Source: Chondrosia reniformis
Taxonomy: Eukaryota; Porifera; Demospongiae; Chondrillida; Chondrillidae
Assembly (NCBI GenBank): GCA_947172415.1
Contig: OX359190.1
Coordinates: forward strand, 3,224,001-3,288,000
Length of the DNA stretch: 64,000 nt
Direction of reading: 5' to 3'
Position 1 is the stretch's first letter. Every line of letters starts with the position of its first letter. The position numbers and the translations under genes were made by a program. Below the pieces are notes generated by a model, which saw only the letters and a list, made by a program, of their open reading frames with translations, was not told the DNA's origin and did no database searches. Of the stretch, positions 1 to 11,615 are shown in pieces.

Positions 1-359
1 TTCCAAGCAATTTTACACACATACGCAGTATTTCCAATACATCTCAAAACTGTGGCAAATGGGTAAAAGCCTGTACGTGTCTTGGTGGAGGGAGGAGAGC
101 GACTTTTCATGATACAGAAAACTGGATATAGTGCGAGGTCCGATATTTATCGCCTTGACGATATTAATGTTTATGATCGATATTTCAACTGACACGGCTG
201 TATGAATTACTCTCAGTCTAATTCCAAACTTAAGTTTTAGCGTATATAAATAGATTCAAATTTCTATATATATATGCTAAATAATGTTTTTAAGGAAACT
301 ATTGCTCCAAAAATGCTTTTAATTATTCTTTCTATATGTAAATAGCTATGTATTGTGAG

Positions 360-960
360 AGATAGGGAAATATGAACATACATTTTAAACTTCAAAAACG
401 TTTTGTAAATGTTTCATACATGCCTGTGAATGTTGACATCAAGTATTAGCCTCATATGTTAGTGTTTGATAAATTTTTAGTTACATCAAAATTTCAAAAA
501 CACATTGGACATACTCCAAAGGTGTCTGTGAATGCTGATACAAAGTCACAGCTTCATATCTTTCAAATTTATAGAGTTACAGCCCTCAATGTACATTAGA
601 TTCTTGTATACAAAGTTAATGTATGGTGAGAGATAGGGTAAATCTTAAGTTCAATTAAAATTTTAAATACTCATTGGACATACTCCATCAGTGTTTGTGA
701 ATGGTTACACAAAGTCACAGCTTCATATGTTTCCATTAGATAGAGTTACAGCACTCAATGTAAATTAAATTCTTGTATATATACAAAGTTAATGTATGGT
801 AAGAGATACGTAGGGCAAATTTTTAGTTTCATCAAAATTTTCAAACACTCATTGGACATACTCCAAAGGTGTCTGTGAATGCTGACACAAATGTACAGCT
901 TCATATCTTTCAAATTTATAGAGTTACAGTCCTCAATGTACATTAAATTCTGGTATAGTT
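360..960. repeat. Tandem satellite, ~170-bp period
   Basis: The phrase attggacatactcc recurs at about 506, 675 and 852. Each time it is followed by a g-tgtctgtgaatgctgacaca block, then agtcacagcttcatat, then atagagttacag and ttaatgtatggtgagagatag. The period is about 170-177 bp. The same family forms arrays at 12800-13610 and 14830-15110, so it belongs to the duplicated module and not to this site alone. No open frame persists across it. Confidence 0.85.
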
Positions 961-1225
961 AATGTACGTATGGTGAGATTCATCCACAGCCAAGGGAATA
1001 ATATTTACTTTTATCAATCAATAAGAGAAATTAAACAACAACTTTACAACTAAATAAATAGCAATTTTACAAACTACACAGAGGGGAGTATGGTGAGCAC
1101 TAGGTTGCCATGGAAACAACTTAAACAGACCTCCTCTATGAAATGAAGGATTGGGTACATCTTCACAAACCACTTCCACTGATGTGGTACAGTCTCTCCA
1201 CTGTCCTGCTGATCACAAGACTGAT

Positions 1226-2175
1226 CAGGGCCGTACCTAGCTATGGGGCAGGGGGGGCAACTGCCCCCCCAGAGAAACTGGCTTCAGAGTATAATGAAAT
1301 ATTATTTGTATTCATAGCAGCTAGCTACTGAGCTATCATGGACTTACCTGCCCCAATGAGCTGCTTCAGTCGAGGTTTCACTCGTCCGACATCCAGCTAC
1401 CGGGTATATACGTACGCACAAGTACCGCTGTTCACTGTTCTAAATAATGCACACTTTTAGTTGCGCATAATTTATGCACATACGCATGCAGGGTACACGT
1501 GTACCTGTTATAGTGGTGATTTTGGTCGAAGAAGTGCCCATTGCAACAGCTCAGCCAGGACAAAATTGACTCTCTTGAAGGTTACTATGGAAAGTTTTTA
1601 ACTTGTGAGGAAAATGAACACCTTGATGTTGAAGTTGCTAAGTGGAAAAAGTGTTTTGAAGGAATGTCAATTCAAGAGAGGCCGAAGACTGCTACTTCAG
1701 CACTTTCCAACTGCAGCCCACAAACTTTCCCTTCACTACATAAGATGTTTGTAATTTTTCTTACTACTCCGGTTGGTAGTGTTTCTTGTGAACGATCCTT
1801 CTCTGCACTCCGGCGCCTTAAACTGTGTCAATGAAAGAGGAGAGACTAAGCGGCCTCGATATGCTGCTAATCCATAGGGAAACCGAGTTCATCCCAACAC
1901 CAGAAGAAATCTATTCTCGAAAAACTAATTGAAAACAGTTAAAGAGCAATTAACAATTTTGTATTGTAACAATGTTTTTGTGTTGTGGCTTCTAAACTAG
2001 TATTTTGATGACTACAATGATATTATGGCTCTAACACTGAGAGAGCTTGTGCATGTAGATCTAGACTGCCACTGCATGACTCAACAATCTCGAACAATCT
2101 CAACAATAATATTAATCTGTTAGACAGATTTCCTCCTGGTTGCCCCCCCTTGCAAAGAAGTTATGTACGGCCCTG
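1226..2175. mobile_element. hAT-type DNA transposon remnant, 950 bp, with empty-site partner
   Basis: The ends are CAGGGCCGTAC at 1226-1236 and its exact reverse complement GTACGGCCCTG at 2165-2175. Runs of G and C lie just inside both ends (GGGGGGGCAAC and CCCCCCC). The element is flanked by ctgat at 1221-1225 and 2176-2180. The duplicated flank near 15330 reads through without the insertion (cacaagattgatgatta), so this is a filled/empty pair with an apparent 5-bp target duplication. Inside is a hAT dimerisation-domain fragment. A 5-bp duplication is shorter than the usual 8 bp of hAT elements; I recall hAT subgroups with 5 bp, but did not check this. Confidence 0.85.
1541..1932 (+). pseudogene. 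hAT transposase C-terminal dimerisation fragment (ZMYM1-like), frameshifted
   Basis: The open frame to 1834 ends in FPSLHKMFVIFLTTPVGSVS followed by CERSFSALRRLK, the signature of the hAT C-terminal dimerisation region (Dimer_Tnp_hAT) as seen in ZMYM1-like proteins. The frame then breaks. A second frame from 1828 carries the expected continuation (KEERLSGLDMLLIHRET...) to a stop at 1930-1932. The catalytic DDE part and N-terminal zinc fingers are missing, so it cannot act alone. It lies inside the 1226-2175 element with TIRs and is best read as an internally deleted, dead copy. Confidence 0.85.
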
Positions 2176-2499
2176 CTGATGATTATAAAATGTACCTTTT
2201 TAATTGTGCTGATGTAGCATTTTTATTGATTATAGATGCCATAGATGTTATCTACATCACTCAGTTCTTCAACTAACTTCTCTCTTTTAGTCTCATTGTC
2301 ACTGTTTTCAGTTACAAACCCTTCAATCTATTCGGGTGAAAATATAATGAAGTGTTTGTGGTATTCATGGAGTTACAATAAAACACAAAGACATGCAGTG
2401 TCCCCCCACGAGGTCATGTGATCACCATTATAACAGCCTCATAAACTTCTCCTGAATTCAAATTACAAAATTGAATCAGAATTGGCTCCTTCTTTTCAA

Positions 2500-2610
2500 C
2501 CATTCATCCCTTGTCCGACCATCCATCCCTCTATCCAACCATTCATCCCTCTATCCAACCATTTATCCCTATATACAACTATCCATCCCTCTATCCAACT
2601 GTATGTCCAG
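2500..2610. repeat. Short CCATCC minisatellite
   Basis: There are about five copies of a (c)caaccatycatccctctat unit. The partner copy at 15675-15915 has expanded to about twelve regular 20-bp units, so the locus is length-variable between duplicates. Confidence 0.8.
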
Positions 2611-2669
2611 TATATATAAGCAGTTATTGTATGTTCAGGTATAAGAACTGAAAATGAGTGCACACATTT

Positions 2670-2852
2670 TCAGTTCTTTGTCACTTTGGCTGCAATACCT
2701 ATTTTTACCAGGACCTCCAGGAGCCATCTTGTTAGGATGTCAGCATTGATGCCTAGCTGTCGAAACAAATCTTCAGAAGTTGCTTCAGAAATCACATCTT
2801 TTTCAATGAATATGCGTAGCTCTGGTCTTGAAGATTTACTTGGGCCACACAT
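2670..2852 (-). pseudogene. Unidentified coding remnant, copy 1
   Basis: The minus-strand frame includes PELRIFIEKDVISEATSEDL and ends ...TRWLLEVLVKIG. The same peptide, with few changes, is encoded at about 16090-16280, where more upstream sequence is also present. Conservation between duplicates could reflect recent duplication only. I do not recognise the family. The end looks like an exon with a possible donor after CTG (gtaaaa). Confidence 0.4.
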
Positions 2853-3137
2853 TCAGTATATAAGTATTCAGTATACTCTTGTAAATTATTGTATAACAAT
2901 TATCATGTAGTTTTGTAAACTATATACAATGTACATGGTTTATAGTTGTATATATATTTAGAAGTTGTTGCATAATAACTTGTACAGGACTATATAACTT
3001 ATTAAAATCTATTTTTTCACATATTGCAAATATGCATTCAGTATGTAAATGTATTATATATTTGTCAACTGTATATTACAACTCTAAAATCATGATTATC
3101 ACAGAAACAGTTCAAAGTTTTAAGAGTCAAACAACTG

Positions 3138-3490
3138 CTAAATGTTGATAATCCTGCTCAACTTCTGTAATCTCTTCAGTAACAGGTCTCCCTGCTTGAT
3201 GGTCGTCTAATTAGAGGACAAGAAGAAGGAAATGTTACATGTATATAGTACACTGGAAGGAGTACCACAAAAATATAAAGACTTTAAAGACTTTAAAGAC
3301 TATTATAGATCTCTTAGATCCCCTCAACAAAACATGGAGGACTGGAGGGTCTTCCTCACGTTAGTAGTGCTCACCTGATAGTAGTAGTTCTTCTGGTCTG
3401 GTCTGTTAGTTTATATTAATTTCCACTGCTCCAGCTACTCTGCAGTTCAAATGTCCCATTGCCACAAATCTGGAGAGGTCTCTATCCAGG
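3138..3490 (-). pseudogene. PSMD6: PSMD6/Rpn7 3' end, copy A (two exons)
   Basis: The last exon (3138-3206) reads TTIKQGDLLLKRLQKLSRII followed by NI and stop, which fits the C-terminal tail of proteasome regulatory subunit Rpn7/PSMD6 beyond its PCI domain. The previous exon (about 3376-3490) has the DLSRFVAMG part of the PCI end, but has lost bases around ctgcag and gained bases in the gttagtttatattaattt stretch, so the frame is broken. The copy stops abruptly at a minisatellite to its right. This is a hitch-hiking fragment of a housekeeping gene within the TRIM cassette. Confidence 0.8.
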
Positions 3491-3760
3491 AATATAAATA
3501 GAGGGGGAGTGGTCAAGGAAGAGGGGGAGCGGTCAAGTAAGAGGAGGGTGTGGTCAATGACAAGAGGGGAGTGGGAGTGGTCAAGTGGGAGGAGGGTGTG
3601 ACTGAGGACAACAGGGCTTAGCTACTCTAACTGTTAAAGCCAACATTGCCACAAATCTGGAGAGGTCTCTGTCCAGGGATATAAATAGAGGGGGAGTGGT
3701 CAAGTAAGGAGGGCGTGGTCAAGGACAAGAGGGGAGTGGTCAAGTATAAAAGGTAAATTA
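3490..3760. repeat. Minisatellite at PSMD6 truncation point, copy A
   Basis: Degenerate units of the type gtggtcaagtaagaggaggg / cgtggtcaaggacaagaggg repeat here, interrupted by a second partial copy of the PSMD6 exon start (cacaaatctggagaggtctc at 3651). The same minisatellite sits at the same place in copies B, D and E and near 58250, so it appears to mark a recurrent breakpoint. Confidence 0.8.
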
Positions 3761-5047
3761 GCCATTGCTATACCAGATACAAATCTACTGGTTGTCAGAA
3801 TGAATTCACATAAAAGTGATGTGGATAGTAAAGCACTTAAATTTCAGTATGTCACTTCTGTATGGTTAGCCTTATCACGTGCTAATCAGTTACTAATTGG
3901 TCCCTCACACTTGACCTGTAACAAACTCTAAATGGAGCTATTGTTTATGTCAAATAATTTCCACAAACACTTAAAAGATTCAAACCAATTTTAAAGCATA
4001 CAAATCACTCCAACTAATACTGTATGACACAGTCTCTTTACAGATGATATATAACACAATTGCACACTCTCTAATTCTAAAAAAAACTTGTATTTTTTCT
4101 ATAAAGAATTGATAGCATCCTATAGAATGAACATGGACTTCTACATTGCCCTTCCCAATAATTTCATAACTACAAATAATATCATAGCAGTACCTAAAAC
4201 TAAAACTACATAGTAACAACTGTAATTAATTTAAGTCCAGCTTTTGAACACTTAACTTTTTCAGGGTAATCTTAGAACTTGCATACATACAATATACACA
4301 GAATTTATAATCCAAATATCAGGTGCTCAATTTCTTACAAAGTATTATTCAAATGTGCTTCTGAAATGTCTACAGTACGTACAGATTAATTAAACAAAAT
4401 GTTACATCAGTTGTCATATTCCTAAATGTCAAAACTCACACTCAAAGCAGAACTATTTGTAACATATCACTTCATTAAACAAACATTATCCATCAAAGCG
4501 CACTAGAAAAATTATTGAGTATCCTCCAACTAAATATTCACAACGTTCTGAAAAGATTGCTACAAGTACAAAAAGGAAACATATATAATGTAATCTAAAA
4601 TAATGCAGACTTTATCAACGTTTATGTAATATAAAACAATGCAGACTTTATCAACGTTTAGATTACACTAAAAGGCAAATACAAGTTGCGAGTGTGAGAC
4701 AAGTAGAAAGAAATGAATCAATTGCAAACTTAAAAAGAAACGCTATAATTAAGTTGGTATTCAATTTGCAAAAACCTTTACCTGATGGCTGCCATTTTAA
4801 TCTGCATATGTCAATTTACCTATGTACACAAAAATGAATAATATTTCATCATATTCTTCTAATTTACTGTTAGTTTGCCATGACAAGTTTTAAGAATGAT
4901 TTAAGCAACACAAAAACAAAATACTAAAATCGATCTACATAAACAATAAAACTTAACTAAAATCGATCTATAGATTGCTACATAACAACTGAAACTGATT
5001 ACTAAAATTAACATTTACCGAATACAGCAATTAGGCGAGGTCTGCAA
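3761..5047 (+). other. Conserved upstream region of TRIM-NHL copy A
   Basis: No gene is visible. The segment repeats upstream of copies B and D: ttgtcagaatgaattcacataaaagtgatgtgg, cttctgtatggttagccttatcacgtgctaatcag, then acaagttgcgagtgtgagacaagtag and a 5' UTR ending gaatacagcaattaggcgaggtctgcaa. The part nearest the ATG is shared with all cassettes that retain a start and probably holds the promoter. I saw no convincing TATA box or initiator and infer promoter function only from position and conservation. Confidence 0.5.
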
Positions 5048-6736
5048 ATGGCGGAGCTTCCAGCGGTCCCAGCCCTTCAGTCCAGCGAGTTTAGTCACTC
5101 TTGTGTCGGTTGCGAAGAAAAAGTAGAAAAGTTGAAATGTCTACCATGTCTCCACTCGCAGTGCCTTTCATCCTTGAGGACTCAGAGGAAGGCAATCAGA
5201 TCTGCTCTCCAAGAAGTGCAGGACAGCAAAGCTAGTCTCCAACAGCAGTCTGAGAATGCATTGGGAGAGATTGCTGGAATGAAGGAGCATCTGTTTGCCA
5301 TGGTGACAGCCCGCTGTGATGGTCTTGCTGCTGAAGTGAGGGAAGTAGAAGACAAGGGAAGAAGAGAACTTGAGAGACGCGAGAGAGAATTGAAGGTCAG
5401 TCTGAAGAAGCTTGATGTATTCCATTGTCTGTCAGAAGAGATGAGTTTGAATGGAACAATAGAAGAGCAGTTATCAGTGACAAAGAAGATTGTCAGTCGC
5501 ATGTCATCTCTCAGCAGCAGTATCTCAATGCCAAGAGCCTCCATCCAACCTACTGTTGGTCTGAAGAGCTGTGATCGAGAAGAAGTGGAAAAGTACATCT
5601 CATCACTTAGAAACATCCATCACGGTCCCCATCTATCAAACTGCACAATGGAAGGAGTGGTAGTGAAGGATAGCGTCATTACCTGCAGAAGCTTTGCCAA
5701 GAAACCTTTTCACTTTAAGGTGATGACAAGAGGCGAGAGAGGCAATGAGTGCAGAGGAGGAGAGAAAGTGTTGGCAGTCCTTCGTCCTGTGACAGCAGGT
5801 GTTCCTGTGTTTGGTAAAGTAGCAGACATGAGAGATGGCACATTTGAGGTGCAGTTTGCGAGTGTTTCGTCGGAGAAGTGCCATCTGAGTGTGACTGTTG
5901 GAGGACATGATGTAGCAGGCAGTCCAGTAGAGGTGAAGGTAGTTGGTGGTAGTGTAATTACTGCAGTCAAGCAGGAGTTCAAGCATCCAGCAGGTTCTAA
6001 GTATTTGGGTGTTGCAGTAGGTCCGGATGGTTTGCTATACTGTTCAGATAACAGAGGACAAATGACTATCCTAAACAGACAAGGTCAAGTTATAAGAAGC
6101 TTCAAAGTCAAGAGTGGTGGTAGATTGTTTGGAATTTCACTAAGTAGAACAGGGAATGTGAAAGTTAGTGACTATTGGAATGGCTACATCAGTATCTACA
6201 CAGCATGCAGGAGGTGAATTTGTAAGGCAGTTTAGAGGAAAAGGTAAAGATCAAGGTCAACTTAGAAATCCATGTGGTCTGGCAGTTAACAAGGAGGGAC
6301 ATATATTTGTGGCAGAGTGTGGAGGTCATTGTGTTTCTCTGTTTACAGAAGAAGGTACATTCCTGTACAGGTTTGGTCACGAGGGTAAAGCTGTAGGAGA
6401 GTTTAATCACCCAAATTACATTCTCATAACACCTGATGATTTGGTGCATGTCACAGATGAAGGAAATCATTGCATTCAAGTGTTTCAGCAGAATGGTCAG
6501 TTTATTAGGCAGTTTGGGAATAGCATTGTGAAGGTATAACAGTCACAAGTGATGAACATATAGTGGTAGCTTTATATGATGCTAATAAACTCAGCATCTT
6601 CACACAAGATGGACAGTGTGTCCATGAAGTGACTGATATTGGATTGAATCATCCTTTTGGTGTAGCAGTTGATAGTGATGCATTGTTTGTCTTTTACATA
6701 GCAGATTGTAATAACAGTAGAGTAGTAGTACTTTGA
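5048..6736 (+). pseudogene. TRIM-NHL copy A: B-boxes deleted, frameshifts in the propeller
   Basis: The start MAELPAVPALQSSE matches the intact copies. After ...CLPCLHS the frame jumps straight to the coiled coil (QCLSSLRTQRKAIRS), removing the second half of the RING-like region and both B-boxes without shifting the frame. The coiled coil, filamin-type Ig domain and first NHL blades follow. The frame breaks at about 6205 (extra bases in acagcatgcaggaggtgaat) and again at about 6533, where bases before the gtataacagtc are missing; a small insertion lies near 6690. The final RVVVL stop is at 6734-6736. A 389-residue protein could still be made. Decay is likely, though the single in-frame deletion could have produced a ligase-dead variant first. 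Confidence 0.85.
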
Positions 6737-7011
6737 GAACTTTTAGAGAACAAGTTTGTTAACTGTGAACAATTTCTTCAAATTTATAGAAATTATTAGT
6801 TGTACAATGATTTATTCAGTTTCAATTATAAAGTTCAATTCATGTTTATTTACAAATTATATTCAAGTGTTTTCCTTATTTGGTAACCTACCACCCACTC
6901 AGTACAATGTGTTATTCAAATGAAAATGGACAACAAATTAAAAATAACTTGAGTTAAAGTAAATTTTCATAGAAATAGTTATTGTCCCATGTCAATATAG
7001 ATATTTATACA

Positions 7012-7800
7012 TTAGCTATGTGTTGGAAGTCTAATTGAAAACATTGCAATTCCAGTGTTTGTATATAGTCGTATCAAAGGAAAAGATTGGTGTTGTCGAA
7101 CGTGAGGAATGATACATGAGTAGCAATATAGGACATATCCTGAGGTAGTGAGGGTGGTTGGGGTTGCTATGGCAACTGTGACACATAGGACACACATTTG
7201 CAGGAAAGAGACTCTGGACCTGTTAAGACAAGAATCAGTAGTTTTAGATGGTTGCCTAGCAACCATTAAGACAATCCTACCTGTGTGTCCCTGGGTGGGG
7301 GAGGGTTTGGTAAGGTAGTCACAGCCTGTCGTGTGGTGCATCCCTCCTCTGCCATCCACCAGTCGAGGAACCTCATCACGTAGGCTGCACCCAACATGGC
7401 CACAGAGAGACACCTAAAGTAGAGAGCTCTACTAGTAACTAGAAAGAGCAGTTGGAGTTTCTAGTCTGTTACTTCAGCATACTCAAAAGTATATACAGCT
7501 AAACACACTCCAGAAAGTGATGGAAAATATTCTATATATAGTAATTTATACATGACCTAAGTCAATTATAATTTTATTTTCCCTTATATACAAGAATATA
7601 CAAGAATATACAAGAATATACAAGAATATACAAGAATATACAAGTGGTGTCTCAGCTGACGAGTGTCCCTTTACATGACACTCAATAACAGTACTACTAG
7701 TCCCAGCTTACATGACACTTCCTCCTACCCTCTAGTGGGACCATTCAGACACACTCCGCCCATCCACAGCTCAAGGGAATAATATTTACTTTTGTCAATA
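7012..7800 (-). pseudogene. PEX12: PEX12 3' exons, copy A
   Basis: Minus-strand exons, in order: part of the exon containing the ...SLELWMSG... segment (about 7740-7800), the exon with MLGAAYVMRFLDWW and a proline-rich PNPPPP linker (about 7282-7413), and the RING exon (7012 to about 7218) with ...SGYV..CYSCIIPHVRQHQS. These match the C-terminal half of peroxin-12, a peroxisomal membrane RING-type protein of the PEX2/PEX10/PEX12 complex that ubiquitinates the PEX5 receptor. An extra base in the AGCAACCCCAAC stretch and an insertion near 7125 shift the RING frame, and upstream exons are absent, so this copy is dead. Confidence 0.8.
7589..7646. repeat. 10-bp tandem repeat in PEX12 intron
   Basis: The unit caagaatata is repeated about five times. 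Shorter runs of the same unit occur at the same intron position in the other PEX12 copies (near 12665, 22535, 28515, 41325 and 47905), so the length varies between copies. Confidence 0.85.
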
Positions 7801-8690
7801 GTTATATAAGCATTCAGTATACTCTTGTAAATTATTGTATAACAAGCATGTAGTTTTGTATATAATCTTTATACACCGTATACATGCGTCGTTGTATATA
7901 TATAGTTGTTGCATTATAACTTCCACAGGACTAACTTATTAAAGTCAATATTTTGACATAATGCTAATTTGCATTCAGTATGTAAATGTATTATATTATT
8001 ATTGTTATTATTATTATTATTATTATTATTAGGTCATATGTCAGTCAGGTACGCTGGACATGCAACTTCTCTTACGACGCCAGTAGTAAGTACTTCCACC
8101 TCCTCTTGGTGTACCCTGGGGTCACTCAGTAAAGTGATGCGAAGCGAAGTACTGTTCCAATCCAATAGTCACTAGAGGAGAAGATGCATGCTAGGAACAT
8201 GGTCTTTTCACAACCTTGAAGAACTAAAACCTACTTTGTTTGAACATTTTTTCTTTTTTATAAAAATGTATTATTACAGAATTGTCAAGCAAAAATGACC
8301 ATTTACAATATCCCAATTGGTGAAATTGATATATAGAAATGAATTAATGTATTATAGTGAATTCAAACATCTATATATTAAAAATATAAGCCATGCAGCA
8401 TTTACCTATATAAGCATTCAGTATATTCTTGTAAATTATTGTATAACAAGCATGTAGGTTTGTAATCTATATACACCGTACAATGCATGGTTTATAGTAG
8501 TATATATTTAGAAGTTGTTGCATTATTACTTGTGCAGCTTATTAAAATCAATTTTTTCACATATTGCAAATATACATTCAGTATGTAAATGTATTATATA
8601 TTTGTCAACTGAACATTACAACTCTAAAATTATGATTATCACATGTAAAGACAGTTCTAAATTTTAGGAGTCAAATAACTGCTAAATGTT
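7800..8690. repeat. Cassette junction with TTA microsatellite and a possible SINE-like module
   Basis: An (ATT)n run lies at about 7996-8031. The block at 8031-8235 (gtcagtcaggtacgc ... tacttccacctcctc ... gaagtactgttccaatcc ... aagaactaaaacctac) recurs at about 38590-38815. Its gttccaatcc resembles a tRNA-type B box (GTTCnAnnC), which would fit a tRNA-derived SINE, but I found no clear A box. No coding region is evident. Confidence 0.5.
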
Positions 8691-8691
8691 G

Positions 8692-9048
8692 ATAATCCTG
8701 CTCAACTTCTGTCATCTGTTCAGTAACAAGTCTCCCTGCTTGATGGTCGCCTAATTAGAGGACAAGGAGAAGGAAACGTTACATGTATATAGTACACTGG
8801 AAGGAGTAACGACAAAAATAAAGACTTTAATATAAACTTTAAGACTATTAGATTTCTGAGATCTGACATTTCCCTCAACAAAACATGGAGGACTGGAGGG
8901 TCTGCCTCACGTTAGTAGAGCTCACCTGATAGTAGTAGTTCTTCTGGTCCAGTCTGTTAGTTTCCACTACTCCAGCTACTCTGTCTATTCTGCAGTTCAA
9001 ACGTCCCATTGCCACAAATCTGGAGAGGTCCCGGTCCAGGAATATAAA
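8692..9048 (-). pseudogene. PSMD6: PSMD6/Rpn7 3' end, copy B
   Basis: The penultimate exon (8926 to about 9048) is open and reads [20 protein letters not shown] followed by a [12 protein letters not shown] end with a good gtgagc donor. The last exon (8692-8750) has a TTA-to-TGA change after GDLLLNR, removing the final nine residues. The upstream edge runs straight into the minisatellite and no acceptor is visible, so this is a truncated fragment. Confidence 0.8.
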
Positions 9049-10049
9049 CAGAGGAGGAGTGGTCAAGTAAGAGGAGGGCGTGGTCAAGGACAAGAGGGGA
9101 GTGGTCAAGTATAAAAAGCAAATTGGCAATTGCTATATCAGATGCACATCTAATGGTTGTCAGAATTATAATGGATGAATTCACATAAAAGTGATGTGGA
9201 TAGTAAAGCACTTAAATTTTAGTATGCCACTTCTGTATGGTTAGCCTTATCACGTGCTAATCAGTTACTAATTGGTCCCACACACTTGACCTGTAACAAA
9301 CTCTAAATGGAGCTATTGTTTATGTCAAATAATTGACAAACTAATATAAACCACATGCACAAATCACTCCAAGTAATACTGCAATATAAGTAATACTTTA
9401 CAGAGGATATATAAACAATTGCACACTCTATACTTCTAAAAAACTTGTATTTTTTCTATAAAGAACTTATGATAGGAACTTTAAATGCACATGGTCTTCT
9501 ACATTGCCCTTCCCAATAATTTTATAAGTACAAATAATATCATAGCAGCACCTAAAACTACATAGTAACAGCTGTAATTAATTTAAGTCCAGCTTTTGAA
9601 AACTTAACTTTTTCAGGTAATCTTAGAACTTGCATACATACAATGTACATAGACTTTGAGATCCAAATATCATGTACTTGTGAAATGTCTACAGTACGTA
9701 CAGATTAATTTAACAAAATGTTACATCAGTTGCCATATTCCAAAATGTCAAAACTCACACTCAAAGCAGACATATCACTTCATCAAACAAAGAGACAATG
9801 TCCATCAAAGCAGACTAGAAAAACTATTGAGAATCCTCCTAATAAATATCCACAGCGTTCTGAATAGATTGCTCAGATAAGTACAGAAAGGAAACACTTT
9901 TAATGTAATATATAATAATGCAGACTTTATCAACGTTTAGGTTACACTAAAAGGCAAAATACAAGTTGCGAGTGTGAGACAAGTAGAAGGAAATGAAGCA
10001 ACTTCAATCTTAAAAAGAAACGCTATAATTAAGTTCGTATTCAATTTGC

Positions 10050-11615
10050 AAACAACAAGGAAGGCAATCAGATCTGCTCTCCAAGAAGTGCAGGACAGCA
10101 AAGCTAGTCTCCAACAGCAGTCTGAGAATGCGTTAGGAGAGATTGCTGGAATGAAGGAGCATCTGTTTGCCATGGTGACAGCCCGCTGTGATGGTCTTGC
10201 CGCTGAAGTGAGGGAAGCAGAAGACAAGGGAAGAGAGAACTTGAGATCGAGACGCGAAAGAGAATTGAAGGTCAGTCTGAAGAAGCTTGATGCATTCCAT
10301 TGTCTGTCAGAAGAGATGAGTTTGAATGGAACAACAGAAGAGCAGTTATCAGTGACAAAGAAGATTGTCAGTCGCATGTCATCTCTTAGCAGCAGTATCT
10401 CAATGCCAAGAGCCTCCATCCAACCTTCTGTTGGTCTGAAGAGCTGTGATTGAGAAGAAGTGAAAAAGTACATTTTATCACTCGGAAGCGTCCATCACAG
10501 TCCCCATCCACCAAACTGCACTATGGATGAAGTGGAAGTTAAGGATGACGTCATTACCTGCAGAAGCTTTGCCAAGAAACCTCTTCACTTTAAGGTGATG
10601 ACAAGAGACGAGAGAGGCAATGAGTGCAGAGGAGGAGAGAAAGTGTTGGCTGTCCTTCGTCCTGTGACAGCAGGTGTTCCTGTGTTTGGTAAAGTAGCAG
10701 ACATGAGAGATGGCACATATGAGGTGCAGTTTACGAGTGTTCCATCAGAGAAGTGCCATCTGAGTGTGACAGTTGGAGGAAACGATGTAGCAGGCAGTCC
10801 AGTAGAGGTGAAGGTAGTTGGTGGTAGTGTAATTACTACAGTCAAGCAGGAGTTCAAACATCCATCAGGTTCTAAGTATTTGGGTGTTGCAATAGGTCTG
10901 GATGGTTTGCTCTACTGTTCAGATAGTAGAGGACAAGTGACTATCCTAAACAGACAAGGTCAAGTTATAAGAAGCTTCAAAGTCAAGAGTGGTGGTTCGT
11001 TGTTTGGAATAGCACTAAGTAGAACAGGGAATGTGATAGTTAGTGACTATAGTAATGGCTACATCAGTATCTACACAGCAGTTGGTGAATTTGTAAGGCA
11101 CTTTGGAGGAAAAGATAAAAATCAAAGTCAACTTAATTATCCATTTGGTCTGGCAGTTACCAAGGAGGGACATATATTTGCGGTAGAGTATTGGGGTCAT
11201 TGTTTTTTGTGTTTACAGAAGAAGGTACATTCCTGTACAGGTTTGATCACTTGGGTAAAGCTGAAGGAGAGTTTTATCACCCAAGTTACATTCTCATAAC
11301 ACCTGATGATTTGGTGCATGTCACAGATAGAGGAAATGATTGAATTCAAGTGTTTCAGCAGAATGGTCAGTTTTTAGGCAGTTTGGTAATGGCATTGTGA
11401 AGCATCCAGAAGGTATAGCAGTCACAATTGATGAACATATAGTGGTAGCTTTATATGATGCTAATAAGCTCAGCATCTTCACACAAGATGGACAGTACTA
11501 GTGTGTCCATGAAGTGACTGATATTGGATTGAATTGTCCTTATGGTGTAGCAGTTGATAGTGATGGACTCATTTACATAGCGGATCGTTATAACAGTAGA
11601 GTAGTAGTACTTTGA
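10050..11615 (+). pseudogene. TRIM-NHL copy B: 5' truncated, nonsense and frameshifts
   Basis: Homology begins inside the coiled coil (KAIRSALQEVQDSKASLQQQ). Immediately upstream is ordinary cassette upstream sequence (acaagttgcgagtgtgagac...), so a deletion has fused the intergenic region to the middle of the gene and removed RING and B-boxes. CGA has become TGA at about 10451 in the linker before the filamin domain. A base run at 11200 shifts the NHL frame, another TGA occurs at about 11341 and a few bases are inserted near 11497. An open frame from 9974 would append intergenic codons to the coiled coil, but nothing suggests it is used. The final stop is at 11613-11615. Confidence 0.88.

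Larger units (their letters stand above)
1..2852. repeat. Segmental duplication, copy 1 (partner at 14468-16280)
   Basis: This stretch aligns over most of its length with 14468-16280. Shared landmarks in the same order are the cagtatttccaatacat start, the ~170-bp satellite, a fragment of the PEX12 region (intron and exon-4-like sequence near 1140-1220), the CCATCC minisatellite and a small coding remnant at the end. Copy 1 carries a 950-bp hAT-type insertion that copy 2 lacks, while copy 2 has the longer minisatellite. The duplication is seen directly; its age was not measured. Confidence 0.85.

Noticed and set aside
7012-7413. 133-residue minus-strand frame read as a single gene
   Set aside because: It reads across the intron between two PEX12 exons and in the wrong frame for the FLDWW exon; the exon pieces are annotated instead.
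8031-8235. tRNA or 5S gene
   Set aside because: Only a B-box-like gttccaatcc is seen; no cloverleaf or A box could be drawn.
9974-10049. TRIM copy B as a new fusion protein with an intergenic N-terminus
   Set aside because: The added codons come from conserved upstream DNA, and the frame soon meets a TGA; deletion plus decay is simpler.
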